A stretch of 64,000 nucleotides of DNA from CAZONU01 sp965370045 (GCA_965370045.1 CBDUSI010000006.1:4712-68711); one strand, 5' to 3'. Positions 8,494 to 16,958 are shown, numbered from the stretch's first letter. The notes: generated by a model not told the origin, from the sequence alone. Numbers and translations are program-made.

Positions 8494-8522
8494 TTGACAT
8501 TCTGGCGCAGTTGCGCTATAAT
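8494..8522 (+). promoter_or_regulatory. Perfect consensus sigma70 promoter
   Basis: TTGACA (8494-8499), exactly 17 bases, and TATAAT (8517-8522) match the housekeeping consensus at all twelve positions. Transcription would begin near 8529, giving a leader of about 17 bases before the ATG at 8546, with CTGGAGAG acting as ribosome-binding site. Confidence 0.85.
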
Positions 8523-8545
8523 AGTGGTAAGTCTGGAGAGTTCAT

Positions 8546-9568
8546 ATGCTCGACGAGGCCATGGGCGTTCTCGAAAGCGCCGCCCGCTACCGCGCGGGAG
8601 GTGACTCCTGGGAGGATGTGTCCGTTCTCCTCAAGCGTCCCGTCTGCGAATTGAAAGCCCTCGCCTGGGAGCGCCGCAGCGAGTGGACCTCGCTCTTCAC
8701 CGAGGCGGCGGGTATGGCCGCGCTGGAAGTGCTCGCCGACCTGGCCCACGGCTCCGACCCCCACGTCGCCGCCATCGCCGCCCGGACCCTCCTGACCCAC
8801 TCCCGCTGGCAGACGGGCTGTCAACCACCAAGTCACCAAGAAGAGCTTGAGAGCTGGAGCGCGGCGGGAGCCCAGGCTTCCCCGGGCGAGCAGTTCCGCG
8901 AGGGAAGCCCCAGCTTGGTGTCTTTGTGTCTTGGTGGTGAAGAAAAGATAGCTAAAGCCGGGGAAGCGGCCACCGAGCGGCTGGTCGAGCTGCTGGGCGA
9001 CGAGAAGAGCTGGGTCGCGCTGCGCGCGGCGCAGAGCATCCTCGTGCAGGTCAGGTCGTGGTGGAGCTGGACGCACGTGCGCCCACGGGCCCCCAGAGCC
9101 GAGAAAACGCCCAAGGGCCCCGACTGGAAGGCCATCCTGCCCTGGCAGGAGGAAGACGCGCCGCCTCCGCCGGACAGAATCTCAATCCATGAGAACAGCA
9201 ACAGCATTGGCAGAGAGGGCCCATCCGAGCGGATCGTAGCCTTTGCGCGGCCGGGCGTCTCCAGCGAGTCCTGGGAAAAGACCGGCGCGGAGGCCGACGA
9301 GTACATACGCGAACTCGCCTCTGGCGAGAAGCCCGGCGTGGAGTTCATGTGGTACGGGCACTGGCGCACTACGCACCTTGAGCGCATTGCCGGCCGCGAC
9401 AACATCCCCTGGCCGCCGCCCGAGGAGATGATCTCAGGCAGGTGGTACGCCGTCTGGGACGAGGAATCGCGCGATATCAAGCCGAAGCCTTTGCCCGACT
9501 CCTGGCAAACCGGCGATCCCGAGCCCCCCGACGGTTGGGGCCCGAATTCGCGGGCGAGTCCTAACTGA
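8546..9568 (+). CDS. Unknown HTH/HEAT-like protein carrying an in-frame repeat insertion
   Basis: The 340-residue protein is not recognised. The N-terminus (SWEDVSVLLKRPVCELKALA) looks like a helix-turn-helix of the kind seen in small terminase-like or RNA-polymerase-linked proteins. It continues into a short helical repeat, DPHVAAIAARTLLTHSRW, which resumes as ERLVELLGDEKSWVALRAAQ. Between these two halves, residues about 92-134 are encoded by the palindromic repeat at 8820-8946, inserted without breaking the frame. The C-terminal 150 residues are proline-rich and unlike known domains. A perfect sigma70 promoter drives it, so expression should be strong. Whether the inserted segment spoils function is unknown. 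Confidence 0.65.
   Translation: MLDEAMGVLESAARYRAGGDSWEDVSVLLKRPVCELKALAWERRSEWTSLFTEAAGMAALEVLADLAHGSDPHVAAIAARTLLTHSRWQTGCQPPSHQEELESWSAAGAQASPGEQFREGSPSLVSLCLGGEEKIAKAGEAATERLVELLGDEKSWVALRAAQSILVQVRSWWSWTHVRPRAPRAEKTPKGPDWKAILPWQEEDAPPPPDRISIHENSNSIGREGPSERIVAFARPGVSSESWEKTGAEADEYIRELASGEKPGVEFMWYGHWRTTHLERIAGRDNIPWPPPEEMISGRWYAVWDEESRDIKPKPLPDSWQTGDPEPPDGWGPNSRASPN
8820..8946. repeat. Palindromic repeat element, copy 1 (inside a coding gene)
   Basis: The left arm reads CAACCACCAAGTCACCAAG near 8821 and the right arm near 8919-8942 contains CTTGGTGGTGAAG, its imperfect inverse. A core around 8890-8918 (CAGTTCCGCGAGGGAAGC) is shared with copy 2. The arms belong to the CACCAAGACAC-type short palindromic family seen in many environmental genomes. 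The insert is a reading-frame-preserving insertion in the 8546-9568 gene. Confidence 0.75.
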
Positions 9569-9812
9569 TTAACCACCAAGACACCAAGACACGAAGAAGA
9601 GCTGTTGCCGCTCGGAGCGGCGCCTTCAGGTGCCCGACGAGAAGCAAGTCACTTGCCAGAACCACGCCAGGGAGGGCGGAACCTCGATGGCTTGACAGGA
9701 TGTCAAGAGACATCGTTTGGGAACGCGGCGGAAGGCGAAGTTTCCGGGAGAGGGCAGTTCCGCGAGGGAAGCTCCAACTTGGTGCCTTGGTGTCTTGGTG
9801 GTGAAGAGGGTC
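9569..9812. repeat. Palindromic repeat element, copy 2 (intergenic)
   Basis: The element starts with AACCACCAAGACACCAAG at 9573 and ends with CTTGGTGTCTTGGTGGTGAA at 9789-9808, an inverted pair. It shares the core CAGTTCCGCGAGGGAAGC (9756-9773) with copy 1. The region 9569-9920 has no convincing gene: the open frame at 9605-9877 is just the repeat read in one frame and gives a peptide similar to the insert in the 8546 gene. Confidence 0.75.
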
Positions 9813-9920
9813 TTTGCCTCTGTGGTGAAGAAGCGCGCGTCCCAACCTTGACTTGCAGGCGGAAGTTCCGGGCATAGAATCTTATCCTTGGAGCGTTAAG
9901 CCCAGCGGAAAGGACGCCGC

Positions 9921-10271
9921 ATGCCCGTCGAGGTCGATATCAAGAGCGTTGAGGACGGCGCGATCCTGGCCGACGACGTGCTCGACGCGCGCGGCAACGT
10001 CCTGCTGGCCGCCAAGACCCAGATCACCAAGGCGCACCTCTCGCTCATCGGCCGCCGGGGCATCACGACTGTTCGCGTCATGCTCCCCGAAGATATGCAG
10101 AAGGACGAGGAAGGGGAGGGCGGCGGCGAGGCGGTCGATCCCGCCCGGCTGCTCGAAGCGCTGGCCGAGTTGGACGCGGCCTTCGCCGGGGCCGGGGAGA
10201 ACCCGATAATGACCGCCATACACAAGGCGGCGCGCGCCCACCTGGAGGCCGGCAACCTGCCGCCGGCGTGA
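9921..10271 (+). CDS. Small protein paired with the HDOD gene
   Basis: This 116-residue protein has an N-terminal region (EDGAILADDVLDARGNVLLA) like the short beta domain that precedes many HD-GYP and HDOD signalling proteins (DUF3391-like), then a helical, acidic tail. It overlaps the following HDOD gene by 4 bases (GTGA), so the two are probably made together and may form one complex. It could act as the sensory or scaffold part of the HDOD protein. A weak promoter, TTGCAG (9853-9858) and TAGAAT (9875-9880) with a 16-base spacer, precedes it. Confidence 0.75.
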   Translation: MPVEVDIKSVEDGAILADDVLDARGNVLLAAKTQITKAHLSLIGRRGITTVRVMLPEDMQKDEEGEGGGEAVDPARLLEALAELDAAFAGAGENPIMTAIHKAARAHLEAGNLPPA

Positions 10272-11152
10272 GCATGGACGCCCCGCTGACCAAGCTCGAG
10301 AAGCTCATAGGCTCCATTGAGGGCCTGCCCACCCTGCCCTCGGTGGTCGCCCGGGTCAACGACCTGGTCGACGACCCCACCGCCTCGGCCGGGGACATCA
10401 ACGACATCCTCTCCCGCGACATGGCGCTGGGCTCCAAGATCCTCAAGCTGGTCAACAGCGCCTACTACGGCTTCCCGCGGAGGATATCGTCCATCACCCA
10501 CGCGGTGGTCATCCTCGGCTTCCAGACCGTCCGAAGCATAGCCCTCTCCGCCTTCGTCTTCGACGCCTTCGGCGCCAGCGACCTGCCCTTCGGCTACCGC
10601 AACTTCTGGGTGCACTCCGTGGGCGTGGGCGTCGCCGCCCAGGTGGTCGGCAGCCGCCAGGGCCTGCCGCTGAGCGAGGACGCCTTCATGTGCGGGCTGC
10701 TCCACGACGTGGGCAAGCTGGTCCTCCACCAGCACATGGGCGAGCAGTACGCGAAGGCGCTGGCCAAAGTCGAGACCGACGACCTGACCCTCTTCGAGGC
10801 CGAGAAGGCCACGCTGGAGACCAACCACGCGGAGGTCGGCGGGCTGCTCACCGAGCACTGGAAGCTCCCCGAGAAGATGGTCGCCGCGCTGCGCTCTCAC
10901 CACGAGCCGGAGAGCGCCTCGGAGGAGGCCGGCAAGCTGGTCGCCGCCGTGCACCTCGCCGACGTCCTGGTCCGGGCCATGCTCATCGGCTCGGGCGGCG
11001 GGCGGAAGCTGTCAACCGCTTCGGAAACCGCCTGGGATCTCCTGGGCCTCTCCGCGGACGACCTCCCCGAGATCATGCGCGAGATCACCACCGAGATGGC
11101 CAAGGCGGGCGCGTTTATAGAGCTGGTTCAGGCTTCCAGCAGGGCCAGGTAG
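10268..11152 (+). CDS. HDOD-domain signalling protein
   Basis: The 294-residue protein is a single HDOD domain, a non-catalytic relative of HD phosphohydrolases used as a signalling scaffold. Landmarks are LPTLPSVVARVNDLV, DMALGSKILKLVNSAYYGF, ISSITHAVVILGF, CGLLHDVGKLVLHQH and HAEVGGLLTEHWKLP. The HDVGK part of the HD motif is retained. The start is the GTG at 10268 overlapping the upstream stop; an ATG two codons later is also possible. Its tail overlaps the convergent rsmB tail by 25 bases. Likely a cytoplasmic regulator of motility, cell cycle or cyclic nucleotide signalling; the exact pathway is not shown. Confidence 0.9.
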   Translation: MSMDAPLTKLEKLIGSIEGLPTLPSVVARVNDLVDDPTASAGDINDILSRDMALGSKILKLVNSAYYGFPRRISSITHAVVILGFQTVRSIALSAFVFDAFGASDLPFGYRNFWVHSVGVGVAAQVVGSRQGLPLSEDAFMCGLLHDVGKLVLHQHMGEQYAKALAKVETDDLTLFEAEKATLETNHAEVGGLLTEHWKLPEKMVAALRSHHEPESASEEAGKLVAAVHLADVLVRAMLIGSGGGRKLSTASETAWDLLGLSADDLPEIMREITTEMAKAGAFIELVQASSRAR

Positions 11153-12582
11153 GCGCCGTCGTTCAGCCGCGCGCGGGGCAGCACCGTCTGCTCCTCGAGA
11201 AGCCGGACGCTCGGCCGGGATGACAGTACCCAGCGGACCACGTCACCGTTCTCGGCGGCCAGCAGTGAGCAGGTGGCGTAGAGCGCCCGCCCTCCGGGGC
11301 GCAAGGCCTCCAGCGCCGCGCCGAGTATGTCCCGCTGGCGCCCGGCCAGTTGGGCAATAGCCTCGGGGTGCGCCCGCCAGCGGGCCTCGACCCGGCGGTT
11401 CATCGCCCCGGTGTTGGAGCAGGGCACATCGGCCAGCACCCTGTCGAAACCGGCGGCCAGGTCGGCGGGCAGCGGGGGCACCGCCAGGTGGCGGACCGCG
11501 ATGCCCGTCAGCCCCAGGCGGCCGGCGGCCTCGGCCACCAGCTTCAGGCGTTCGGCGTCGGCGTCGCAGGCCACTACTTCGGCGCGGTCGCCGGCCAGCT
11601 CGGCCAGGTGCGTGGCCTTGCCTCCGGGCGCGGCGCAGAGGTCCAGCACCCGCTGGCCGGGCCGGGGGTCCAGGAGCCGCGCGGCGCGCTGCTGGGCCTC
11701 GTCCTGAACGGTGAAGAGCCCATTGCTGAGACCGGCCAGCTGGCCAACGGGACGCTCGGGTTTGAGTCGCCAGCAGCCGGGTGTCTCCCCGCGCTCGGCG
11801 CGGCTGCAGCCGGCGAAGACCTCGCCGGCGGCGCAGAGCTCCGCGGGCTCACGTCCGGCCAACTCGTCGAGCGGGGCACGCAGGGGATTGATCCGCACGC
11901 TGATGGGCGGCAGCTCGTTGCCCCACTGGAGGACGGACTCGGCGGGGGCCGCCCCGAGCTCCTCCACGAGGCGCTCGACCAGCCAGCGTGGGTAGCTGTA
12001 GTGCGCGGCCAGCCAGCCGTAGGGATCAGCGTCGGGGTCGGGCAGGATCTCGCGGGCCAGCGCCAGGTACTCCCCGGAGCGGAAGGCCAGCGCCGCGCGC
12101 CGGGCCTCCGCCGGGACCTTGCCGCGCCCGCGCTCGCCGCGCAGGGTCAGCGTTGCGCGCAGCACCGCGTTGGCGAAACCGGCGGCCTTCCTGCCGGCGA
12201 AGGAGTACGCCAGGCGGACGGCCTCGTCGAGGGCGGCGTGCTCGGGGATGCGAGTCAGGTAGAAGGTCTGGTAGACGGCCCCGCGGATGGCCTCCAGGAC
12301 GGCGGTGTGCATGCGGCCCAGCGGCATGGATGAGACCTCGGCGATCACCAGGTCGATGGAGGCCCGGTGGCGAATAGCCCCGTAAGAAATTTCCTCGGCG
12401 AGGCGCCGGTCCCGCTCGCTGATCTGTGCCTTGGCGGCCATCTCTTCCAGCGCCAGGCCGACGGGCAGGCCGCGCTTCTCGGCGAGCAGGCTGGCGTTGA
12501 GCGCCGCCAGGCGCGCCGGGGAGTGCGGCCGCCCCCTCACCGGGCCGGGACGCTGGCCCTTGCCCGCGCGCTTCGGCTTCAA
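11128..12582 (-). CDS. rsmB: 16S rRNA m5C methyltransferase, RsmB-like
   Basis: The 484-residue protein has an N-terminal NusB-like RNA-binding domain (about residues 35-170) and a Rossmann methyltransferase domain. The SAM site is DLCAAPGGKATHLAELA, and both cysteine motifs of m5C RNA methyltransferases are present, DVPCSNTGAMNRR and LYATCSLLAAENG. It methylates a cytosine in 16S rRNA (position 967 in E. coli). The start ATG overlaps the truD stop by 4 bases, linking two RNA modification enzymes. Confidence 0.93.
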   Translation of the reverse strand: MKPKRAGKGQRPGPVRGRPHSPARLAALNASLLAEKRGLPVGLALEEMAAKAQISERDRRLAEEISYGAIRHRASIDLVIAEVSSMPLGRMHTAVLEAIRGAVYQTFYLTRIPEHAALDEAVRLAYSFAGRKAAGFANAVLRATLTLRGERGRGKVPAEARRAALAFRSGEYLALAREILPDPDADPYGWLAAHYSYPRWLVERLVEELGAAPAESVLQWGNELPPISVRINPLRAPLDELAGREPAELCAAGEVFAGCSRAERGETPGCWRLKPERPVGQLAGLSNGLFTVQDEAQQRAARLLDPRPGQRVLDLCAAPGGKATHLAELAGDRAEVVACDADAERLKLVAEAAGRLGLTGIAVRHLAVPPLPADLAAGFDRVLADVPCSNTGAMNRRVEARWRAHPEAIAQLAGRQRDILGAALEALRPGGRALYATCSLLAAENGDVVRWVLSSRPSVRLLEEQTVLPRARLNDGAYLALLEA

Positions 12583-13802
12583 TCCCGCGTCCCTCCCCGG
12601 CGCTGCTTCTGCCGCGCGCGCCGGCTGCCGGGCAGCAGTTCCCGGCCGACGAACTTGACCAGCAGGGTCGCGTAGCTGCCCGGAGGCATAGTAAAGTCCA
12701 GGCGCAGCTTGTATTTCCCGGAGTAGAGATCGTCAGGCTGCTGCTTGCCGACCCGCAGTTCTCCGGGGAAGACCAGCGCGGAACGCTCTCCGCCGCGGAA
12801 GCTGAGCTTCCTGGTGCCCTTGACCTTGAGCCGGTCGAGCGTGAGCCCCTCGGCGTCCAGGGCCTCGCGCGCGGGCTCGGCCAGCTGACCGGAGCCATAG
12901 TCGGCAGCGGGGAAGGGCAGAGGAATATCCAGATCGCGCAGGACGGCCAGCGAGTTCTCCGTGACTTCGTCAAAGAAGGTCAACCGTCCGGGGGCGTAGC
13001 GAATTTTGAAGAGCGCCTCCCGGTCGAGCAGACGAGAAAGCAGGCCCGTCAGGGTCTCGTTCCAGAGGTAGCTCTGATAGGCAAAGAGGTAAAGCTGCGC
13101 GAGGCGCGGCTCCACCAGCTCAAAGGCCCGCAGGAAGGCGCCGGGATGGTCGCAGAGGTGAGCGACTATCTTGCGCGCGTTGCCGCGCGGCAGCTTGGCA
13201 TGGAGTTCGGTCCACTTGCCCCACAGCTCGGCGGCGCGTTTGCGCGCGGTGCGCTCGCGGGAGGCGTCGAGCCGGCTGGGCGCGGCCAGGTGCAGGCGCA
13301 GGGCGCCCTCGAAGTCCCCGTCGATGAGCCTTCGGGCAATGAAGCCCTGCTTGCCGCGAAAGGACCCGAAGCGCTGCTCGTCGAAGTAGTTGGGCAGTCC
13401 CTGCCGGGCCCCGAGGCGCGCGCGCCCGCGGAGGATTTCGATGGCGTCGGCGGGAACGTCGCGGAGGACGATGCGGAAGCGGTTGCCGAGGAGCTGCGCG
13501 CCGGTCATGGGCTCCTCGCAGCGGCCCAGGGGAGTGAGCTTCAGCCCGGCGAGCTTCACCTCGCCGACCGGCTTGCCGCTGACGGTCAGGTGCTGGCGGG
13601 TGAGCGCATACTTGTCCTTGAGCCCCCCGGCGCTTATCGACTTCGCCGGCCGGCCAAGATGGCGGGCCAGGCGGCCGATGGCCTCGAACGTAGAAAGGCC
13701 GCGCTTCTCCAACGTGTAGAGGCCGAACCGCCCGCGACTGCCGGGCTCCAGCCGGGCAAGTTCCTCCACGCGAAAGTCTTCCGGCCGGCACTTGATCTTC
13801 AC
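12579..13802 (-). CDS. truD: tRNA pseudouridine-13 synthase
   Basis: TruD isomerises U13 of tRNA to pseudouridine. The catalytic aspartate lies in the signature GGLKDKYALTRQHLTV, and NRFRIVLRDV, GLPNYFDEQRFGSF and YLFAYQSYLWNETL match the family. I chose the GTG at 13802 (407 residues) because conserved sequence begins there (KIKCRPEDFRVEELA); the frame is open further upstream, but that part reads through the duplicated glycosyltransferase tail in another frame. The GTG overlaps a TGA that once ended that tail (GTGA), so the original layout was glycosyltransferase followed directly by truD. Slightly longer than typical TruD (about 350-400). Confidence 0.92.
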   Translation of the reverse strand: MKIKCRPEDFRVEELARLEPGSRGRFGLYTLEKRGLSTFEAIGRLARHLGRPAKSISAGGLKDKYALTRQHLTVSGKPVGEVKLAGLKLTPLGRCEEPMTGAQLLGNRFRIVLRDVPADAIEILRGRARLGARQGLPNYFDEQRFGSFRGKQGFIARRLIDGDFEGALRLHLAAPSRLDASRERTARKRAAELWGKWTELHAKLPRGNARKIVAHLCDHPGAFLRAFELVEPRLAQLYLFAYQSYLWNETLTGLLSRLLDREALFKIRYAPGRLTFFDEVTENSLAVLRDLDIPLPFPAADYGSGQLAEPAREALDAEGLTLDRLKVKGTRKLSFRGGERSALVFPGELRVGKQQPDDLYSGKYKLRLDFTMPPGSYATLLVKFVGRELLPGSRRARQKQRRGGTRD

Positions 13803-13895
13803 AGCCGGCCCTCGTAGAGCTCGGCGTGAAGCTCCAGGAAACGGTCCAGCCGGAAGCCCTCCCACACGCGCTCGCACCCGGCGGCGCACATAGCC
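13799..13895 (-). pseudogene. Duplicated 3' end of the glycosyltransferase gene
   Basis: On the minus strand this stretch encodes AAGCERVWEGFRLDRFLEL and ends in the same way as the intact glycosyltransferase tail at 14645-14741 (AAGRERVREGFRLDRFLEL), including the stop codon. About 97 bases match with roughly seven differences. It is a leftover copy separated from the parent gene by the inserted gene at 13909-14601. Confidence 0.85.
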
Positions 13896-13908
13896 GCTGC
13901 TCCGAAGC

Positions 13909-14601
13909 TCAAGGTTTCTTGGCTTCCTTACTCCCTTCGGCAAGCGACGCCCCGTCCTTGGCCAGCCGCTTCCTATCCTTCATTCTGCCCTGCCAGCGTG
14001 GCTTGTAAGCCTTCCACCACTTGGCGAACTTGTCTATCTTCTTGGCTTCCGCCTTGAGGTCGAGCGGGGTCGAGAGGAAGGCGACTACGTATATTCCGGA
14101 AATGGACTGAACAGTGTAGATCCCATTTGGATACTTCTCTGCGATTGCGTGTTCGGCCAACAGCCCCAATGCACGCTCCTCGAGTGCGTACAGCCAGCAG
14201 TCAGAGATAACAGATCGCCTGAGCTGAGCTTTGCGCTTCTTCCCATCGGCCAGCGTGCGCTTCCATTCGTCGCGCAGATAGGGCCACGCGTCAGAAGTCA
14301 CGGCACGTAGTCTCTTGTAAGCTGTCGTGCTGCCGTAGCCACGCCGCACCTTCCCACCGCAACGTTTCTCGATGACAGCAAGCTCTCGGCGCGCAACTTC
14401 CGCGGCGAGCAGACTTGTCAACTGCTTCGCTTTGACATAGGCATCCAGCACGGCCTTAGAATCTCCCGCGACTGCCGAACGCGACGTCGCTTCTGCGCCA
14501 GTACGCTCACCGGCCTTCTCGCCGCACAACGCGGGTGTGAATCCAAACATCAACACCCAACTCGCCCCGAGAAGGAGAACCTGTTGACTTCTTGGCATCA
14601 T
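13909..14601 (-). CDS. Exported protein of unknown function, inserted between duplicated sequences
   Basis: I do not recognise this 230-residue protein. It starts at tandem ATGs after a strong GGGAGGT site and has a signal peptide (QQVLLLGASWVLMFGFTPALC, cleaved near residue 26 or lipidated at the cysteine of ALCGE). The rest is helical and basic, with many Lys/Arg and few Cys, and ends in a lysine-rich tail. G+C is lower than in the flanking genes. It lies exactly between two copies of the glycosyltransferase 3' end, so it entered by an insertion that duplicated about 100 bases. No transposase is present. Confidence 0.75.
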   Translation of the reverse strand: MMPRSQQVLLLGASWVLMFGFTPALCGEKAGERTGAEATSRSAVAGDSKAVLDAYVKAKQLTSLLAAEVARRELAVIEKRCGGKVRRGYGSTTAYKRLRAVTSDAWPYLRDEWKRTLADGKKRKAQLRRSVISDCWLYALEERALGLLAEHAIAEKYPNGIYTVQSISGIYVVAFLSTPLDLKAEAKKIDKFAKWWKAYKPRWQGRMKDRKRLAKDGASLAEGSKEAKKP

Positions 14602-14644
14602 GACCTCCCTTGCTGCCCGCCGGAAACGTACTGGTGTGGCTTGG

Positions 14645-14741
14645 TCACAGCTTCCCCTCGTAGAGCTCGGCGTGAAGCTCCAGGAAACGGTCCAGCCGGA
14701 AGCCTTCCCGCACGCGCTCGCGCCCGGCGGCGCCCATCGCC
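14645..14741 (-). repeat. Original copy of the ~97-base duplication
   Basis: This is the true 3' end of the glycosyltransferase gene and pairs with the relic at 13799-13895. The two copies are direct repeats on the minus strand at about 93% identity by eye, 846 bases apart. Confidence 0.85.
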
Positions 14742-15808
14742 GCGCGCTTCCCGGGATCGGCCAGGAGCTCGGAAATTCGCGCGGCGATCTCCTCCTCATT
14801 GCGGAGCTCGACGAGGTATCCGGTGGCTCCGTCCTCGACCAGCTCGACGCATCCGGGAATGCGGCTGGCGACCACTGGCAGTCCGCTGGCGCCCGCCTCA
14901 AGAAGCACGTAGGGCAACCCCTCCCACAGGCTGGAGAGCACGAAGAGGTCCAGGGCGGCGTACAGTCGATCAGCGTCCGGGCGGTGGCCCAGGAATATCA
15001 CGCGCTCGCGGATGCCCAGGTCCTGGGCCAGGGCGTGCAAGTAGGGCAGCAGCGGCCCCGCGCCGATGAGCAGGAACCTGGCTTCCGGGTGTTTCGCGGC
15101 CACCAGCCGCGCGGCGCGCAGGAAGTGCCCGCAGCCCTTCTGGGGCGAGAGGCGCGCGACCATGCCCACGGCCAGGTCGCCGTCGGCCAGGCCCAGCTCG
15201 CCGCGGACCCGCGCGCGGTTGGCGGGCGCGGCCAGCGCCTCGAACCTGGCCGCGTCGACGCCGTTGGGGATCACCGTCAGCCGGCCGGGCGCGGCCACGC
15301 GCAGCTCCAGGGCCACCTCGGCCTGCCCCTGGCCCACGGCCACGACCTTGCTGCTCAGCCGCCAGAGCAGCCGCTCGGTGGCCAGGAAGACCAGGCGACT
15401 GAGCCCTCCCCGCGCCCACTGGAAGGGATACACGTGCGGGGTGTGATATATCCGGGGGACGCCCGCCAGGCGCGCCGCCAGCCGGCCCAGAAGGCCGCCC
15501 TTGGAGCCATGGGCGTGGACCACATCCGGCCGCTCGCGCCGGAAGAGCCGCCACAAGCGCCAGAGCGCGAGGAGATCCCGCAGTGGGGCTGGCTGGCGGC
15601 GCATGGGAATCACCTCCACCCGGCGGCCCTCGGTCCACATGCGTTCGAGGTCTGGCTGGAACTCCCCGTCGGAGCGCGGCGAGACCACCGGCAGGAGGTC
15701 GAAGCGCGCGGGGTCGAGGCCGTAGAGCAGGTCGATCACGTGCCGGCGGGTGCCACCCTGGGTGGCCTCCAGGACCAGCGCGACCTTGACCCGTCCGCGC
15801 TCAGCCAC
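14645..15808 (-). CDS. Group 4 glycosyltransferase
   Basis: The 387-residue protein has a GT-B fold of the GT4 family. The N-terminal half has LVLEATQGGTRRHVIDLLYG and DVVHAHGSKGGLLGRLAARL; the C-terminal half has VGMVARLSPQKGCGHFLRAA, then SSLWEGLPYVLLEAGASGLP with the EX7E-type glutamates, and EDGATGYLVE. It transfers a sugar from a nucleotide donor to a lipid or polysaccharide at the inner face of the membrane. The start overlaps the alpha-oxoamine synthase gene by 8 bases, so both may work in one envelope or lipid pathway. Confidence 0.9.
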   Translation of the reverse strand: MAERGRVKVALVLEATQGGTRRHVIDLLYGLDPARFDLLPVVSPRSDGEFQPDLERMWTEGRRVEVIPMRRQPAPLRDLLALWRLWRLFRRERPDVVHAHGSKGGLLGRLAARLAGVPRIYHTPHVYPFQWARGGLSRLVFLATERLLWRLSSKVVAVGQGQAEVALELRVAAPGRLTVIPNGVDAARFEALAAPANRARVRGELGLADGDLAVGMVARLSPQKGCGHFLRAARLVAAKHPEARFLLIGAGPLLPYLHALAQDLGIRERVIFLGHRPDADRLYAALDLFVLSSLWEGLPYVLLEAGASGLPVVASRIPGCVELVEDGATGYLVELRNEEEIAARISELLADPGKRAAMGAAGRERVREGFRLDRFLELHAELYEGKL

Positions 15809-16958
15809 GGCTTGCCCTCCACGAGGCCAGCGACTCGACCAGCCCCGTAATCTCCTCCTCGCCGTGCTGGCTGCACACCGAGACTCTCAGCCGCGCCGCG
15901 CCGCGGGGCACGGTGGGATAGCGCACCGCCGGGCAGAAGTATCCGCTCTGGAGCAGGCATTGAGAGGCCGCCAGCGCCTCGGCATTCTCGCCGAGCACCA
16001 CTGGGACGATGTGGCTGCGGCTCTTCCCGGTGTCGAACCCCGTGGCGGACAGGGACTCGCGCAGGAACTCGGCGCGCGCGGCCAGGCGCGCCCGGCGCTC
16101 CGGCTCCGCCTCCACGATTTCGAGCGCGGCCAGCGCCGCGCCGAGCTGCGCGGGGGCCGGCGCGGTGGTGTAGATGAAGGAGCGCGCGCGGTTTATCAGG
16201 TAGTCAACCGTCGTCCTCGACGCGCAGATGAAGCCGCCCAGCGAGCCCAGTGCCTTGCTGAGCGTGCCCATAGAGATCGCCACTAAGTCTTCGACGCCCA
16301 GCAGCTCGGCCGATCCGCGGCCGGCCGGTCCCAGGCAGCCGGTGGCGTGAGCCTCGTCGACCATCAACCCCGCGCCGAAACGCGCGGCCAGCTCGCCAAG
16401 CTCTGCCAGCGGGGCGAGGTCCCCGTCCATGGAGAAGAGCCCGTCGGTCACTATCAGGCGCCGGCCGCGGGCCGGCTTCTCCAGGAGGCGGCGGAGCTTC
16501 TCGGCACGCCCGTGCGGGTAGGTCCGCAGCCGCGCTCCGCTCAGGCGCGCGCCGTCTATGAGCGAAGCGTGGTCCAGCTTGTCGAGGTAGACCTCGTCGC
16601 CCGGCCCCAGCAGCGCCGAGCAGGTGCCCACCGCGGCCTGGTAGCCGGTGGGAAAGAGCAGCGCGGCCTCGCAGCCTTTGAAAGCGGCCAGGCGCGCCTC
16701 GAGGCGCTCGGTGACTTCGAGCGTGCCGGCGATGAGCCGCGAGCTGCCCGAGCCGGCCCCGTATTCGCGGCCCGCCCGCGCGGCGGCATCGGCCAGGCGC
16801 GGGTCGCGGCGCAGGCCCAGGTAGTCGTTGCTGGCGAAGGAGACCGCACCCTCGGGAAGAGAGCGCGTCGAGCGGGCCAGGTCGGCGGCGGCCAGCTCAC
16901 CGAGTTCGTCGGCCAGGGCGCTCTCGAAGGGCAGGGCAGCGTGGCGGCGGTCAGGCAT
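15801..16958 (-). CDS. Alpha-oxoamine synthase (8-amino-7-oxononanoate synthase-like)
   Basis: This PLP enzyme (385 residues) condenses an amino acid with an acyl-CoA. Signatures are SFASNDYLGLRRDPRL, GAGSGSSRLIAGT, LFSMDGDLAPLAEL, DEAHATGCLGPAGRG and the lysine loop ISMGTLSKALGSLGG. By similarity it resembles BioF of biotin synthesis. No other biotin gene is nearby; it overlaps a glycosyltransferase and a flippase-like protein by 8 bases on either side. A role in making a sphingolipid-like or other lipid base for the glycosyltransferase is therefore an alternative. Sequence alone does not decide between BioF, Kbl and serine palmitoyltransferase. Confidence 0.85.
   Translation of the reverse strand: MPDRRHAALPFESALADELGELAAADLARSTRSLPEGAVSFASNDYLGLRRDPRLADAAARAGREYGAGSGSSRLIAGTLEVTERLEARLAAFKGCEAALLFPTGYQAAVGTCSALLGPGDEVYLDKLDHASLIDGARLSGARLRTYPHGRAEKLRRLLEKPARGRRLIVTDGLFSMDGDLAPLAELGELAARFGAGLMVDEAHATGCLGPAGRGSAELLGVEDLVAISMGTLSKALGSLGGFICASRTTVDYLINRARSFIYTTAPAPAQLGAALAALEIVEAEPERRARLAARAEFLRESLSATGFDTGKSRSHIVPVVLGENAEALAASQCLLQSGYFCPAVRYPTVPRGAARLRVSVCSQHGEEEITGLVESLASWRASRG

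Noticed and set aside
9605..9877. A 90-codon open frame after the repeat-bearing gene
   Set aside because: It is the palindromic repeat read in one frame, without a ribosome-binding site, and its peptide resembles only the repeat-coded insert in the previous gene.
13909..14601. An insertion sequence between truD and the glycosyltransferase
   Set aside because: The inserted gene is an exported protein, not a transposase; there are no terminal inverted repeats, and the flanking duplication is about 97 bases, far longer than transposon target duplications.
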